Source: an uncultured Acetatifactor sp.
GTDB lineage: Bacteria; Bacillota; Clostridia; Lachnospirales; Lachnospiraceae
Direction of reading: 5' to 3'
DNA length: 64,000 nt
Assembly (NCBI GenBank): GCA_910577185.1
Contig: CAJTLR010000017.1
Coordinates: 1 to 64,000, forward strand
Part shown: piece after piece, positions 1 through 8,717 of the stretch
Layout of the letters: each line of letters opens with the position of its first letter
How positions within the stretch are numbered: the first letter of the stretch is position 1
Made by a program: the position numbers and the translations under genes
Notes under the pieces: model-generated
Seen by the model: only the letters and a program-made list of their open reading frames with translations
Database searches by the model: none
What the model was told of the DNA's origin: nothing

Positions 1-441
1 AGGTTCGAGGTATACATAGCGGGGGAGGGGAAGCTGACCCCGAAGCTGGAAAGGCTGGGAAGGGGAAACGGCAGGGTCCACTTTCTGGGAAGACTGGAAG
101 ACAGTGAGCTGAAGGCATGGCTGTGCGCGGCGGACATATTCTGCTTCCCGTCGGTGACGAAGAACGAGGCCTTCGGGATAGCGCTGGCGGAGGCTATGTA
201 TTTCGGGAAACCGTCGGTTACGTTCACCATACCGGGAAGCGGCGTGAACTATGTGAGCATCGGCGGGGAGACGGGTGAGGAAGTGGCGGAGCAGGAGCCG
301 GGGGCCTACGCGGCGGCGCTGGAAAGGCTGGGGGACAATCCGGAACTGCGGGAAAGGTACGGGAGGGCGGCAGCGGAAAGGGTACGGGAGCATTTTATGT
401 ACGAGCAGTTCCGCGGGAATATCAGAGAGCTTTTGCTGTGA
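1..441 (+). CDS. Glycosyltransferase family 4, C-terminal part (gene starts before the window)
   Basis: The open frame enters from the left edge and ends at TGA 439-441, giving about 146 residues. It is the nucleotide-sugar-binding half of a GT4 (GT-B fold) retaining glycosyltransferase. A FYIAGEG-like strand (here FEVYIAGEG) is followed by a HFLGRL segment and the family signature EAFGIALAEAMYFGKPSV, whose glutamates contact the sugar nucleotide. A cytoplasmic enzyme adding a sugar to a lipid-linked polysaccharide repeat is the usual role. It lies 63 bp before the next glycosyltransferase on the same strand, so it is probably co-transcribed with the polysaccharide operon. Codon use here is noticeably more G+C rich than in the following genes, which suggests a different origin within a mosaic cluster. 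Donor and acceptor cannot be read from the sequence. Confidence 0.88.
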   Translation, partial: RFEVYIAGEGKLTPKLERLGRGNGRVHFLGRLEDSELKAWLCAADIFCFPSVTKNEAFGIALAEAMYFGKPSVTFTIPGSGVNYVSIGGETGEEVAEQEPGAYAAALERLGDNPELRERYGRAAAERVREHFMYEQFRGNIRELLL

Positions 442-504
442 CAGGATCCGTGACCGGGAGAGACAAGGGTACCGGGATTGTCCTGTACATTGGGGAGGTC
501 TGCA

Positions 505-1590
505 ATGTATCTGATCAATGGAAAATTTCTGGAACACAAAATAACAGGAGTTGAGCGGTTTGCGGGGGAACTGATTGTACGGCTTGACGGGATGATGGAA
601 AAAGGAATGGCATGCCTGGCCGTGTCCCAGGGCGCCCGGAATGTGCCGGAACTGAAAAACATTGACGTGGTCAGGGTGGGAAGGCATAAGGGAAATGTGT
701 GGGAACAGCTGGAACTGCCGTTTTATGCCATGAGGCATGGCTGTGTCCTGGTAAATCTCTGTAATGCGGCGCCGCTGCTGAAACCGGACATTACCTGCAT
801 TCACGACATACAGCCCAGGGTCAGTCCACAGTTTTTCCGAAAAATGTATGTGCTATGGGCTTTGCTGAATCTGGAAAATGTTTTCAGGAGGGCAAAAGCC
901 GTTATCACGGTATCCCGGTTTTCCAAATCGGAGTTTGAGAAATATTTTCGTCCCCGGATGCCGGTATATGTGATCTATAACAGCTGGGAGCATGAGAACC
1001 GGATAGAAGCAGACATGGGCATCTTTGAAAAGCTTCCGGTACTGAAAAATAAAAATTTCTATTTTGCCATGTCCAGCATGGCGCCGAACAAGAATGTAAG
1101 CTGGATTGTGGAGACTGCCAGGCTCAACCCGGACAAATATTTTGTGGTATCCGGCAATGTAAACCGGAAAATATTTGGCAGGGCGGAGGGGACCAAAGTA
1201 GCAGAAAATTTTATTTTTGCAGGGTATGTAAGCGACGGGGAAGCAAAAGCAATGATGTCGTATTGCCGGGCATTTTTGTTCCCCACATTCTATGAGGGAT
1301 TCGGAATTCCGCCCATGGAGGCCATGTGCTGCGGCGCGGATGTGATGGTTTCCGACAGGAGTTGTATGAGGGAAATATACGGTGATGCAGTGGCATATAT
1401 AGATCCGGACAAACCATGCGGAGAGATAGACAATATAGTGTTTCCGGAGAAGGAAAAAGGCAGGAAACTGCTGGCGGCATATTCCTGGGAGAAATCGGCA
1501 CGGAGGCTGCTGGAGGTTCTGGAAAAGCATGGAGAACAGAGAAAAGATGACGGTAAAAAATACCGGGATTCACATAGGAGACATAAATGA
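505..1590 (+). CDS. Glycosyltransferase family 4
   Basis: 361 residues. I chose ATG 505 because GGGGAGG lies just upstream; an upstream in-frame start at 478 has no ribosome site. The N-terminus (MYLINGKFLEHKITGVERFAGEL) matches the acceptor-domain start of mannosyltransferase-type GT4 enzymes. The C-terminal half carries FPTFYEGFGIPPMEAMCCG, the GT4 EGFG-P-EA motif. It acts in the cytoplasm on lipid-linked intermediates in polysaccharide repeat assembly. The stop overlaps the next start (ATGA, 1587-1590), showing translational coupling with the polymerase gene. The specific sugar is not predictable. Confidence 0.9.
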   Translation: MYLINGKFLEHKITGVERFAGELIVRLDGMMEKGMACLAVSQGARNVPELKNIDVVRVGRHKGNVWEQLELPFYAMRHGCVLVNLCNAAPLLKPDITCIHDIQPRVSPQFFRKMYVLWALLNLENVFRRAKAVITVSRFSKSEFEKYFRPRMPVYVIYNSWEHENRIEADMGIFEKLPVLKNKNFYFAMSSMAPNKNVSWIVETARLNPDKYFVVSGNVNRKIFGRAEGTKVAENFIFAGYVSDGEAKAMMSYCRAFLFPTFYEGFGIPPMEAMCCGADVMVSDRSCMREIYGDAVAYIDPDKPCGEIDNIVFPEKEKGRKLLAAYSWEKSARRLLEVLEKHGEQRKDDGKKYRDSHRRHK

Positions 1591-2936
1591 AAGTATTAGG
1601 TGTGGCTGAATTAACCTTGCTGTTGATCTATTTACTGAGACAGCATAAAAAGTATGGATATTTTGTATTTTTGAATATTAGAAAGCTGGCATTTTCGTTT
1701 TGGCTGGGGGCATTCGGACTATATAATCTGGGAATCAGTTCATTGTTGCAGCCGGATATTCCCATTAATATTCTGGGATTTCTGATCATTGGAAACTTTG
1801 CCGTGATGGCAGGTATGAAGACAAAGACAGAGAGCCGAATGGAAGCTGTGGCTGAAGGCGTGGCAGGAGAATCCTTTCCGGGCAGGTATATAAAATGCGT
1901 GTATTTTTTACTTGCAGGCGGAATTCTTTCATTTGTACTTTCCTTTGTCAATTATGGATTTACCTTATTTCACCAGAACAAAATTAACCGGACGGAACTG
2001 GTACTGCCATATCTGTATAATAGCATTGTAGTCTGCTCCATATTTCTATATTACCTGTTCAGGACCAATGGGACATTCTTCAGGAAGGGCTGCAGACTGC
2101 TGGTATTTGCGATATCGGTATTCATGCTGCTGTGTATGCTGAACAGAGGGAATATCATATTTATATTCACCGCAGTACTGATACTGGAACTGTTTCTTTA
2201 TTTTTCGCGCACAAAGAAAAAATATATATCACTCAAAGGGGTTGTCTTGGTGTCTGCGTTCCTTGCCTCAGCCGTATTTATGTTTGGGGTGGTAGGGGAT
2301 ATGCGTTTTGAGACTGTCTCCAGAGAAGTTTATCATATGAGATATGTCGAATTGTACGGCCTGTCACCGGAGTTTCCTTCCGGACTGGGACAATTATACA
2401 TGTATCTGGTCAGTCCCCTGGAGAACATGTCCCATGTGCTGATGGAGCAGGAAGTAACCCATTATACCTTTTTCTGCAATCTTTTTTATCCGGGAATAAA
2501 GCTGATTGCAAATCTGATAGGAAAGGGCGGAGTATTTTCCGGATGGCTCAGCGGCCAGTATGAGATTTATCCATATTTGCAGCCCAGGGCAGGGCTGAAT
2601 GTCATGTCGTTTATGGCAGATGCCTATCAGGATTTGGGAATTGCGGGCATTGTGGTATATCTTGCATTTTATGATTTCATTCTGGTGGCGGCAGACAAAG
2701 TGCTTCATTCAAAAATGTATGGTATTTCCAAAACGATTATTTACAGTTTTATGATTCAGATTGTGCTGTGGGGTATTTTTACCAATTCTGTGTTCAGAAT
2801 GGGAAATTTGTGGGTAAACATCTTTTTTGTGTTTGTCATGGATACATTTGTAAGATGTGTACATTTTTCGGGAAAAAAGATTGGAGGGCCAAAAAATGCG
2901 GCAGGAGAAAACAGCGGTCATACTGGTCAACCATGA
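1587..2936 (+). CDS. O-antigen/capsule repeat-unit polymerase (Wzy-like)
   Basis: 449 residues, almost entirely hydrophobic, with roughly ten to twelve predicted membrane segments and one larger extracytoplasmic loop in the second half (around residues 240-320). That is the usual topology of Wzy polymerases and of oligosaccharide repeat-unit polymerases. Wzy proteins share little sequence, so the call rests on topology and position: between two glycosyltransferases and upstream of a flippase, where Wzy normally sits. It would join undecaprenyl-linked repeat units on the outer membrane face. The start overlaps the previous stop by 4 bp and its 3 prime end overlaps the next gene by 41 bp, so expression is coupled. 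Confidence 0.75.
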   Translation: MKVLGVAELTLLLIYLLRQHKKYGYFVFLNIRKLAFSFWLGAFGLYNLGISSLLQPDIPINILGFLIIGNFAVMAGMKTKTESRMEAVAEGVAGESFPGRYIKCVYFLLAGGILSFVLSFVNYGFTLFHQNKINRTELVLPYLYNSIVVCSIFLYYLFRTNGTFFRKGCRLLVFAISVFMLLCMLNRGNIIFIFTAVLILELFLYFSRTKKKYISLKGVVLVSAFLASAVFMFGVVGDMRFETVSREVYHMRYVELYGLSPEFPSGLGQLYMYLVSPLENMSHVLMEQEVTHYTFFCNLFYPGIKLIANLIGKGGVFSGWLSGQYEIYPYLQPRAGLNVMSFMADAYQDLGIAGIVVYLAFYDFILVAADKVLHSKMYGISKTIIYSFMIQIVLWGIFTNSVFRMGNLWVNIFFVFVMDTFVRCVHFSGKKIGGPKNAAGENSGHTGQP

Positions 2937-3783
2937 CGGCCTGAGAGACACGAGAGAAGCTGTGGAAAGTATCAAAAAACAGCAGATGGCATTACAGATT
3001 ATAATTGTGGATAATGCCTCCCCGGGCAATGATGCGGATAAACTGGAAAAAGAATTTAAAGATGTAAAAATCATCCGGGCAGGAAATAATCTGGGATTTG
3101 CAGGCGGGAATAATCTGGGGATGGAATATGCCCTGGAAAACGGATTTGATTATATTCTGTTACTGAACAACGATACCAAGGCAGATAAGGAAATGATAAT
3201 GCACCTGCTTGCAGAAGCGGATGAGACAACCGTGACGGTTCCGGCAATGTATTACGATTCGGAACCTGGCACTCTGTGGTATGGGGGAGGAATGGTCAAT
3301 AAGTGGACGGGAAATGTGGAGCATCTAAGCCTGACGGAGAAACAGATCTGCAGTTTTGCCACCGGATGCTGTATGCTGATACACAGAAGTATTGTTGAAC
3401 GGGTGGGCAGAATGAGTGAGCAATATTTTATGTACTGTGAAGATATGGACTATTCTATTCGTCTGGGGATGGCGGGAGTCAGAATTATGTATGTTCCGGA
3501 TGCAAAACTCTGGCATAAAATCGGAAAGTCGTCAGGAGGAAATACTTCTGCATTCAGTATATATTATATTACCAGAAACCGGCTTTTCTGTATAAAGAAG
3601 CATGTGAAATACTTTAGGCCAACCGCATTTTGGTATGCTTACCTGACACGTCTTATCAGAATGTTTCAGCTGATATGCAGGGGAAAGCCGGAATGGAAGG
3701 CGTATCGGAAAGCCCTGCATGATTATCACAATGGGATTATGGGAAGGCAGGAAGCTGACGGAATGCTTTTGCCTCTTAAGTAG
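2896..3783 (+). CDS. Glycosyltransferase family 2 (rhamnosyltransferase-like)
   Basis: 295 residues from ATG 2896, which has GGAGG ten bases upstream. A longer in-frame start at 2857 lacks a ribosome site. The GT-A fold is clear: VILVNHDG at the first strand, IIIVDNAS (first Asp pair), NLGFAGGNNLG, and LLLNNDTKAD where the DxD-type residues bind metal and the sugar nucleotide. A second acidic patch, YFMYCEDMDYSIRL, is the usual ED motif with the catalytic base in WbbL-like rhamnosyltransferases. Cytoplasmic, adding a sugar to the lipid carrier. The actual sugar is unknown. Confidence 0.9.
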   Translation: MRQEKTAVILVNHDGLRDTREAVESIKKQQMALQIIIVDNASPGNDADKLEKEFKDVKIIRAGNNLGFAGGNNLGMEYALENGFDYILLLNNDTKADKEMIMHLLAEADETTVTVPAMYYDSEPGTLWYGGGMVNKWTGNVEHLSLTEKQICSFATGCCMLIHRSIVERVGRMSEQYFMYCEDMDYSIRLGMAGVRIMYVPDAKLWHKIGKSSGGNTSAFSIYYITRNRLFCIKKHVKYFRPTAFWYAYLTRLIRMFQLICRGKPEWKAYRKALHDYHNGIMGRQEADGMLLPLK

Positions 3784-3811
3784 TCAGGAGATTTGACGGA
3801 GGATAACTGGC

Positions 3812-5251
3812 TTGGGAATTGTTTTGGATAAGAGCACAAAGGCGGGATTAGGATATACCATGGGCAATGTTTTGGTGAAAGGTATCAGCTTTCTTACGCT
3901 TCCGCTTTTCAGCAGGATAATGACCACGGAAGAGTTCGGAATATACAATGTGTTTGTTTCTTATGAAGCAATTTTATATGTGATTTCCGGGCTTGCCATC
4001 CACACCAGTGTCAGAAGTGCAAAGTTAGAATTTAAGGAAAGAATTGATGAATATATTTCTTCTGTAGCGCTGATATATATTCTGAATTTTGTTATTTTAT
4101 CAGGCATTGTACTGTGGTTCGGGGAAAACCTGGGAAACTGGATGGGATTTGACCGTCCTGTTCTGGAACTGCTGGTTATGTACAGTTTCGGTAATGCCGT
4201 GCTGGCACTGTACAATGGCAGGATCAGTCTGGATTATTTGTACCGCAGGTATCTGGCAGCAGCTTTTCTGAATTCGGCAGGGAGCATAGCACTTTCTGTT
4301 GTGCTGATCTTTACGGTTTGCAGGGCCAATAAGGAGACAGGCAGGATATTGGGCGCTACGGTGACGGCTTTCCTGCTGGCCCTTGTGATTCTGGCAGTAC
4401 TGCTGAAAACGGCAAAACCAGTCTGCACAAGAATGTACTGGGGATTTGCCCTGAAATATAGCCTTCCCATTGTGCCCCATGGTATTTCGCAAGTTATTCT
4501 GGCACAGTTTGACAGGATAATGATCCGGACGCTCGTAGGGAATGCGGAGGCGGGAATATACAGTCTGGCAGGCAATATAAAGCTGATATTGGTAATTATG
4601 ACAGATTCTGTGGCGATGGCATGGTCCACATGGTTCTATGAACAGATAGAAAGAAAAGAGATAAAGATGATACAATCCAGGGCAAACCAGCTGGCGCTGC
4701 TGTCCGTGATCTGCACTGTGGGATGCATGGCAATTGCTCCCGAACTTATCGGGCTGCTGGGAGGAGATGCCTATGCGGCAGGAAAATATGCCGCGATTCC
4801 CATGATATTGGACGCCTTTGTTTTGTTTCAGTATAACCTGATTGTGGTGGCGGAGTATTATCGGAAAAAGACAGTCTGTATCATGTGGGGAACCATGATG
4901 GCGGCAGGGATTAATCTTGTTACAAATTACATATTTATCACAAGATTTGGCTTTATTGCAGCGGCATATACCACATTATTTTCTTATACCTGCTATCTGG
5001 CGGTGCACCTGGCAATATCCCGGCGTCTGGTGGGAGCATTTATTTTGTCCCTGGGAAGACTTGCTTTTTACGCGGGAATCACCCTGGTATCTGCGGGGAT
5101 AAACTTGTATTTTATGCAGTCTGTGCCCATGCGATGGGGAGTTTGCGCTGTTCTGGTGCTGGTTTTGGGAAGCAGGCTGATACAGGAAGCGGGAGTGTTG
5201 GAAAAAAGGAAGAAAAGAGGAAAGGAAGAAGATGATCAGAAGGGCTGTTAA
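3812..5251 (+). CDS. Polysaccharide flippase, Wzx/MATE-like
   Basis: 479 residues from a TTG start, supported by GGAGG at 3798-3802 nine bases upstream. It has about twelve to fourteen membrane segments and the N-terminal pattern of Wzx/RfbX proteins (GYTMGNVLVKGISFLTLPLFSRIMT, with TEEFGIYNVF after it). It would flip the undecaprenyl-linked repeat unit across the membrane for the Wzy-like polymerase encoded upstream. Its 3 prime end overlaps the next gene by 20 bp. Flippase specificity cannot be inferred. Confidence 0.9.
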   Translation: MGIVLDKSTKAGLGYTMGNVLVKGISFLTLPLFSRIMTTEEFGIYNVFVSYEAILYVISGLAIHTSVRSAKLEFKERIDEYISSVALIYILNFVILSGIVLWFGENLGNWMGFDRPVLELLVMYSFGNAVLALYNGRISLDYLYRRYLAAAFLNSAGSIALSVVLIFTVCRANKETGRILGATVTAFLLALVILAVLLKTAKPVCTRMYWGFALKYSLPIVPHGISQVILAQFDRIMIRTLVGNAEAGIYSLAGNIKLILVIMTDSVAMAWSTWFYEQIERKEIKMIQSRANQLALLSVICTVGCMAIAPELIGLLGGDAYAAGKYAAIPMILDAFVLFQYNLIVVAEYYRKKTVCIMWGTMMAAGINLVTNYIFITRFGFIAAAYTTLFSYTCYLAVHLAISRRLVGAFILSLGRLAFYAGITLVSAGINLYFMQSVPMRWGVCAVLVLVLGSRLIQEAGVLEKRKKRGKEEDDQKGC

Positions 5252-6464
5252 AAAAATAAAGTATTTTGGGTGGAATCTGCGTACTGCCCTATATGTTTTT
5301 TTCCGTAAAAGAGAGGCAGATATCGTACTTGCAGGCGCCTGGATGGGAACCAAATTTGCGGACAATTCAAGGTTTTTGTTTCAGTATTTAAATAACAATA
5401 AGGAAAAACTGGGTCTGCAAAAAGTAATCTGGGTAACAAGGGACGAGACGGTAAATCGAAAACTCCGGGATCATGGATATGAGTCTTATCTGTGCGGAAC
5501 CAGAGAATCTGACTATTGGCACAAAACGGCGGGAATACATATTATATGTAATGCGATTTATCCGCAGAATCATTTTGAGCCGGATATAGATACACACCTT
5601 TCATGGGGAGCAAAAAAGATCAATCTATGGCACGGAGTAGGTTTAAAGTGTACGGGAAAAACGGCAAATAATTATGGTAAGAAAATACATGCAGGAGAAG
5701 AAAAATCCTTTTTCAAAAAGACGATAAAAAAGCTGATAAGCTCTGGGGGATGGGAATCTGAAAGTTACCATTTGTGCACCAGTCCTTTTATGCTTGAGGT
5801 AAATAAGAGGAATTTTGAATATGATGAGAAGCTCTTTTTTTATTCACAATATCCGCGGAATTGCAACTGTCTCAGGTACATGCCAGAGGAAGTAAAAGTC
5901 ATTGAAGATTTAAAAAAGTTTCAGGGTATTGTCATATATCTCCCCACGTTCCGGGATCAGGGGAAAGAATATTTTCATCCACTGCAGGATGGGGAGATTT
6001 GCAGCTTTTTAAGGGAGAATCATTATGTCTGGGTTGACAAACCGCATCCGGCAGAGACAGAATTTTTTTCCGGTAAGACGGATGCCTGCCACCGGTATAT
6101 TTTACCTGCGGAGTTTGATATCAACATTCTTTATGAAAATTGTACGGTCATGATATCCGACTATAGTTCGGCAGTATTCGATGGCATCCTGAAGGATATT
6201 CCGGTGATAGCGTATGTGCCTGACCTTGCGGAATATAAAAAGGGAAATAATGGACTGATGATGGATTTTGAGCAATGCCTGGCCGGACTGACAACCCGGA
6301 ACACAAAAGGGGTTTTGAATATGCTGGAGGAAGTAAAGTCCAGATGCTATTTTGACGGATGCAGAAAGAAGACTTATGAAGACAATAAAGAAAGGTTCTG
6401 GGACAACCGGAGGCCGGATTACCAGGAGATATGGGAGACCATTGCGAAACTGGGACATGCCTGA
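5232..6464 (+). CDS. CDP-glycerol glycerophosphotransferase family protein (TagB/TagF-like)
   Basis: 410 residues. The C-terminal GT-B half shows the family signatures: KINLWHGVGLK (the WHG motif with its catalytic His), VDKPHPAE, and ISDYSSAVFDG (the SDYSS loop that binds the CDP-alditol phosphate). The family transfers glycerol phosphate or ribitol phosphate from the CDP-alditol to teichoic acids or capsule. It starts inside the end of the flippase gene, after GAGGAAAGGAAG. Its neighbour is an IspD/TarI-like cytidylyltransferase, the kind of enzyme that makes CDP-alditols. I infer that the polysaccharide carries alditol-phosphate groups. Confidence 0.88.
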   Translation: MIRRAVKKIKYFGWNLRTALYVFFRKREADIVLAGAWMGTKFADNSRFLFQYLNNNKEKLGLQKVIWVTRDETVNRKLRDHGYESYLCGTRESDYWHKTAGIHIICNAIYPQNHFEPDIDTHLSWGAKKINLWHGVGLKCTGKTANNYGKKIHAGEEKSFFKKTIKKLISSGGWESESYHLCTSPFMLEVNKRNFEYDEKLFFYSQYPRNCNCLRYMPEEVKVIEDLKKFQGIVIYLPTFRDQGKEYFHPLQDGEICSFLRENHYVWVDKPHPAETEFFSGKTDACHRYILPAEFDINILYENCTVMISDYSSAVFDGILKDIPVIAYVPDLAEYKKGNNGLMMDFEQCLAGLTTRNTKGVLNMLEEVKSRCYFDGCRKKTYEDNKERFWDNRRPDYQEIWETIAKLGHA

Positions 6465-6503
6465 AAAATACGCAGGATAATTCATATATAAAGGAGCTTA
6501 CAC

Positions 6504-7232
6504 ATGGTTTGTGCATTGATAAAAATGGGCGGCAAGGGGGTACGTTTTGGGGAACAGTATCCCAAACAGTTTTATCAAATCGGCGGAATTCCGTTATTTG
6601 CCCATGTACTGGAGAAATATAACAGGGTGGAGGTCGTGGACAAGTATATTATTGTATCTAACAGCGAATGGATGGACATAACATATGAGTATTCCGGGAG
6701 GATTCTGGGAGACAAACTGCTGGAGATCACCAGCGGGGGGACGACAAATGCGAGATCTACTTATAATGGCGTAATGTGTGCTGCAAAGTACTTAAACAGA
6801 GATGATATTCTGCTTGTACATGATATTACGGATCCTATAATAGATGAAAGAGCCATCCGTGAAGTGATACGGGCGGGGCAGGAGTATAAATGTGCCGCTA
6901 TTGTGACGGAACAAGTACATACCTTGTACCGGAAAAATGAAGAAGGGTATATCACAGGAACGATAGACCGGCAGACGGTGGGTTCGGGATATTCGCCGGA
7001 AGCCTTCCGGTTTGAAGTCGTATATGCATGTTATGAAAATGCGACAGAGCAGGAATTAGAGAACATGACGTCCGCCATGGCCCTGGTTCAGGCACATCAT
7101 ATCAATCCCAAAGCAGTCATTTCCCATCAGGCGGATTTAAAAATAACCTATCAGGAAGACATGGAGGCGCTGAAACTGATGATAGCAAACGGAGAGCAGT
7201 TATATCAAGAAAGAACCGGCAGGGACGTATGA
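6504..7232 (+). CDS. IspD/TarI-like cytidylyltransferase
   Basis: 242 residues from ATG 6504 with GGAG upstream. It has the N-terminal nucleotide-binding signature GGKGVRFG...PKQF, which in IspD and TarI binds CTP, and SGGTTNARSTYNG, the second CTP contact. The family motif VHDAxRPF is changed here to VHDITDPII: the usual Arg is Thr and the aromatic is lost. It follows a CDP-glycerol phosphotransferase gene and faces a glycerol-1-phosphate dehydrogenase. I therefore read it as making a CDP-alditol for the polysaccharide rather than as isoprenoid IspD. TarI-type ribitol-5-phosphate activity is the default alternative. No TarJ-like reductase is visible. Confidence 0.75.
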   Translation: MVCALIKMGGKGVRFGEQYPKQFYQIGGIPLFAHVLEKYNRVEVVDKYIIVSNSEWMDITYEYSGRILGDKLLEITSGGTTNARSTYNGVMCAAKYLNRDDILLVHDITDPIIDERAIREVIRAGQEYKCAAIVTEQVHTLYRKNEEGYITGTIDRQTVGSGYSPEAFRFEVVYACYENATEQELENMTSAMALVQAHHINPKAVISHQADLKITYQEDMEALKLMIANGEQLYQERTGRDV

Positions 7233-7240
7233 ATTTACAC

Positions 7241-7284
7241 GGCGCCCGGTCTCCTGTGCGATGCGGTTTCAGGGGCCGGGCGCG
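7241..7284. terminator. Hairpin between convergent genes
   Basis: Inverted repeat GCGCCCGG (7242-7249) and CCGGGCGC (7276-7283), in the 78 bp between the cytidylyltransferase stop and the convergent dehydrogenase stop. The T tract is weak on both strands, so termination efficiency is uncertain. Confidence 0.5.
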
Positions 7285-7310
7285 AAATTTCACGACGGAA
7301 AATCCGGCAG

Positions 7311-8366
7311 TTATTTCCGGAAAAGATCTTTCAATACCGGATCTTCCCGCAGGAGCTGTTTTGCCAGACTGCGGTAGTTTTCTTCATGAAGATAGGTGTG
7401 CCGGAATGGTTTTATGGAGGGCGCCATGTCCACCGCTTTTTCGTAATCCGCCCTGTTTAAGTCAAGGGTGCGCACATAATCCCAGAATCCGGTGTCGGTG
7501 AGGATGGTGTTGACACGCTGAAAGCGATGATTCTGTACCCTGCTCATCAGATAGGTGGCGATGCCTACCTGCACGCCGTGGAGCTGGGGAGATTCCAGGA
7601 TTTTGTCCAGGGCATGGGAGATCAGATGCTCACTGCCGCTGGTGGGAGCGCTGCTTCCTGCAATTTCGTTGGCGATTCCGCTCATGGCAAGGGAATCCAG
7701 AAGCTCCCGCAAAAATAAATCCTCATGAATATTCTGAAAGGGTGTGCGGACAAAACTGTTGACGGCCTTTTTAGCAATCATGACCGCAAAATCGTTGACA
7801 GTTGCATAACCCTTTTCCGCTTCAAAGGCCCAGTCATAGAGCGCCGTTATTTTGGAAACCATGTCGCCGATGCCGGAATAGAGAAATTTTTCGGGAGCGC
7901 TTTTTATGACATCAGTGTCGGCTATGATACCATATGCCATGCATGCTGGAACGGATGTTCTTCTCCCGTTCACGGTCAGGGATGCACTTGCGCTGGAAAA
8001 GCCATCGCTGGAGGATGAGGTGGGAACGCTGATAAAGGGAAGCCTGCGCAGAAAGGCCGCATATTTTGCGGCGTCTATGACTTTCCCTCCCCCCAGGCCT
8101 ATGATCACCTGCGCTTTGTTGTCTATGGAAAAAGCCAGTTCCACAATGTCTTCCATATTGATAGAATCCAGTTCCCGGTATTCCAGAACCGTCACGCCCG
8201 CATTCTTCAGGGAAGCCATGACTTTATTGCCAAACATATCGATCAGCCCGTTTCCAAAGTAAATCACTGCTTTGTCCATGTCTGCCGATACAATATCATT
8301 TCCCAGATTGTCCAGGGCTCCTTTTCCCACTTTCAGGATGGAAGGAATTGCGATGTGACTGTTCAT
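7311..8366 (-). CDS. sn-Glycerol-1-phosphate dehydrogenase (iron-containing alcohol dehydrogenase family)
   Basis: 351 residues with GGAGG before the start. It has VIIGLGGGKVIDAAKYAA (the NAD(P) glycine-rich GGGxxxD signature), VPTSSSSDGFSS, and the metal-ligand segment SGSEHLISHALD with a second His further on (QLHGVQVGIATY). These fit the COG0371/AraM-EgsA group that reduces dihydroxyacetone phosphate to sn-glycerol 1-phosphate with a divalent metal, rather than GldA glycerol dehydrogenase. Cytoplasmic. In bacteria G1P is known to feed heptaprenylglyceryl lipids (with PcrB), but no pcrB is here. The convergent neighbours handle CDP-alditols, so G1P could serve the polysaccharide; that is inference. 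Confidence 0.8.
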   Translation of the reverse strand: MNSHIAIPSILKVGKGALDNLGNDIVSADMDKAVIYFGNGLIDMFGNKVMASLKNAGVTVLEYRELDSINMEDIVELAFSIDNKAQVIIGLGGGKVIDAAKYAAFLRRLPFISVPTSSSSDGFSSASASLTVNGRRTSVPACMAYGIIADTDVIKSAPEKFLYSGIGDMVSKITALYDWAFEAEKGYATVNDFAVMIAKKAVNSFVRTPFQNIHEDLFLRELLDSLAMSGIANEIAGSSAPTSGSEHLISHALDKILESPQLHGVQVGIATYLMSRVQNHRFQRVNTILTDTGFWDYVRTLDLNRADYEKAVDMAPSIKPFRHTYLHEENYRSLAKQLLREDPVLKDLFRK

Positions 8367-8541
8367 TCTGACACCTCCGTAAAGAAATATGCTGTGTGAT
8401 TTTTATTCCCGCGAGCAATGAGGAAAATAGCCATGCCTGCAGCGGGGGCTTTGATTGCCTATGACAGGGGATTTCCCGGCCGGATATAAGGATATCATAT
8501 TTTGGGCGGGAAAGCAAGCGGCAGGAAAAGGCGGGCAATGC
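8367..8541. repeat. Intergenic region with a GCGAGCAATGAG repeat (copy 1)
   Basis: The segment 8406-8465 shares ATTCCCGCGAGCAATGAG, then CC(A/G)TGCCTGCA, then CTTTGATT with 35531-35605. The rest shows no gene. It lies upstream of both the leftward dehydrogenase and the rightward cardiolipin synthase. Confidence 0.5.
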
Positions 8542-8570
8542 TTGACAATATATGACACAGGGGCTATCAT
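8542..8570 (+). promoter_or_regulatory. SigA-type promoter for cardiolipin synthase
   Basis: TTGACA at 8542-8547, a 17-bp spacer, and TATCAT at 8565-8570, about 148 bp upstream of the cls start. Confidence 0.65.
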
Positions 8571-8717
8571 CTTAACATAGACAGGGAGAGAATTCCTGAA
8601 AAGTAAAATGTGGTGATGTAGTTTGGGCGGCTGCCGGCGTATCTGCGGGACAACGTAATCCTTCTGGGGAAATGCTGCCGGATGAACGGTACAAGAGTGA
8701 ATGGGAATAGGTGAAAA

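Noticed and set aside
7229..7501. 90-residue frame overlapping the dehydrogenase gene
   Set aside because: It is antisense to a clear enzyme and shows no domain or ribosome site.
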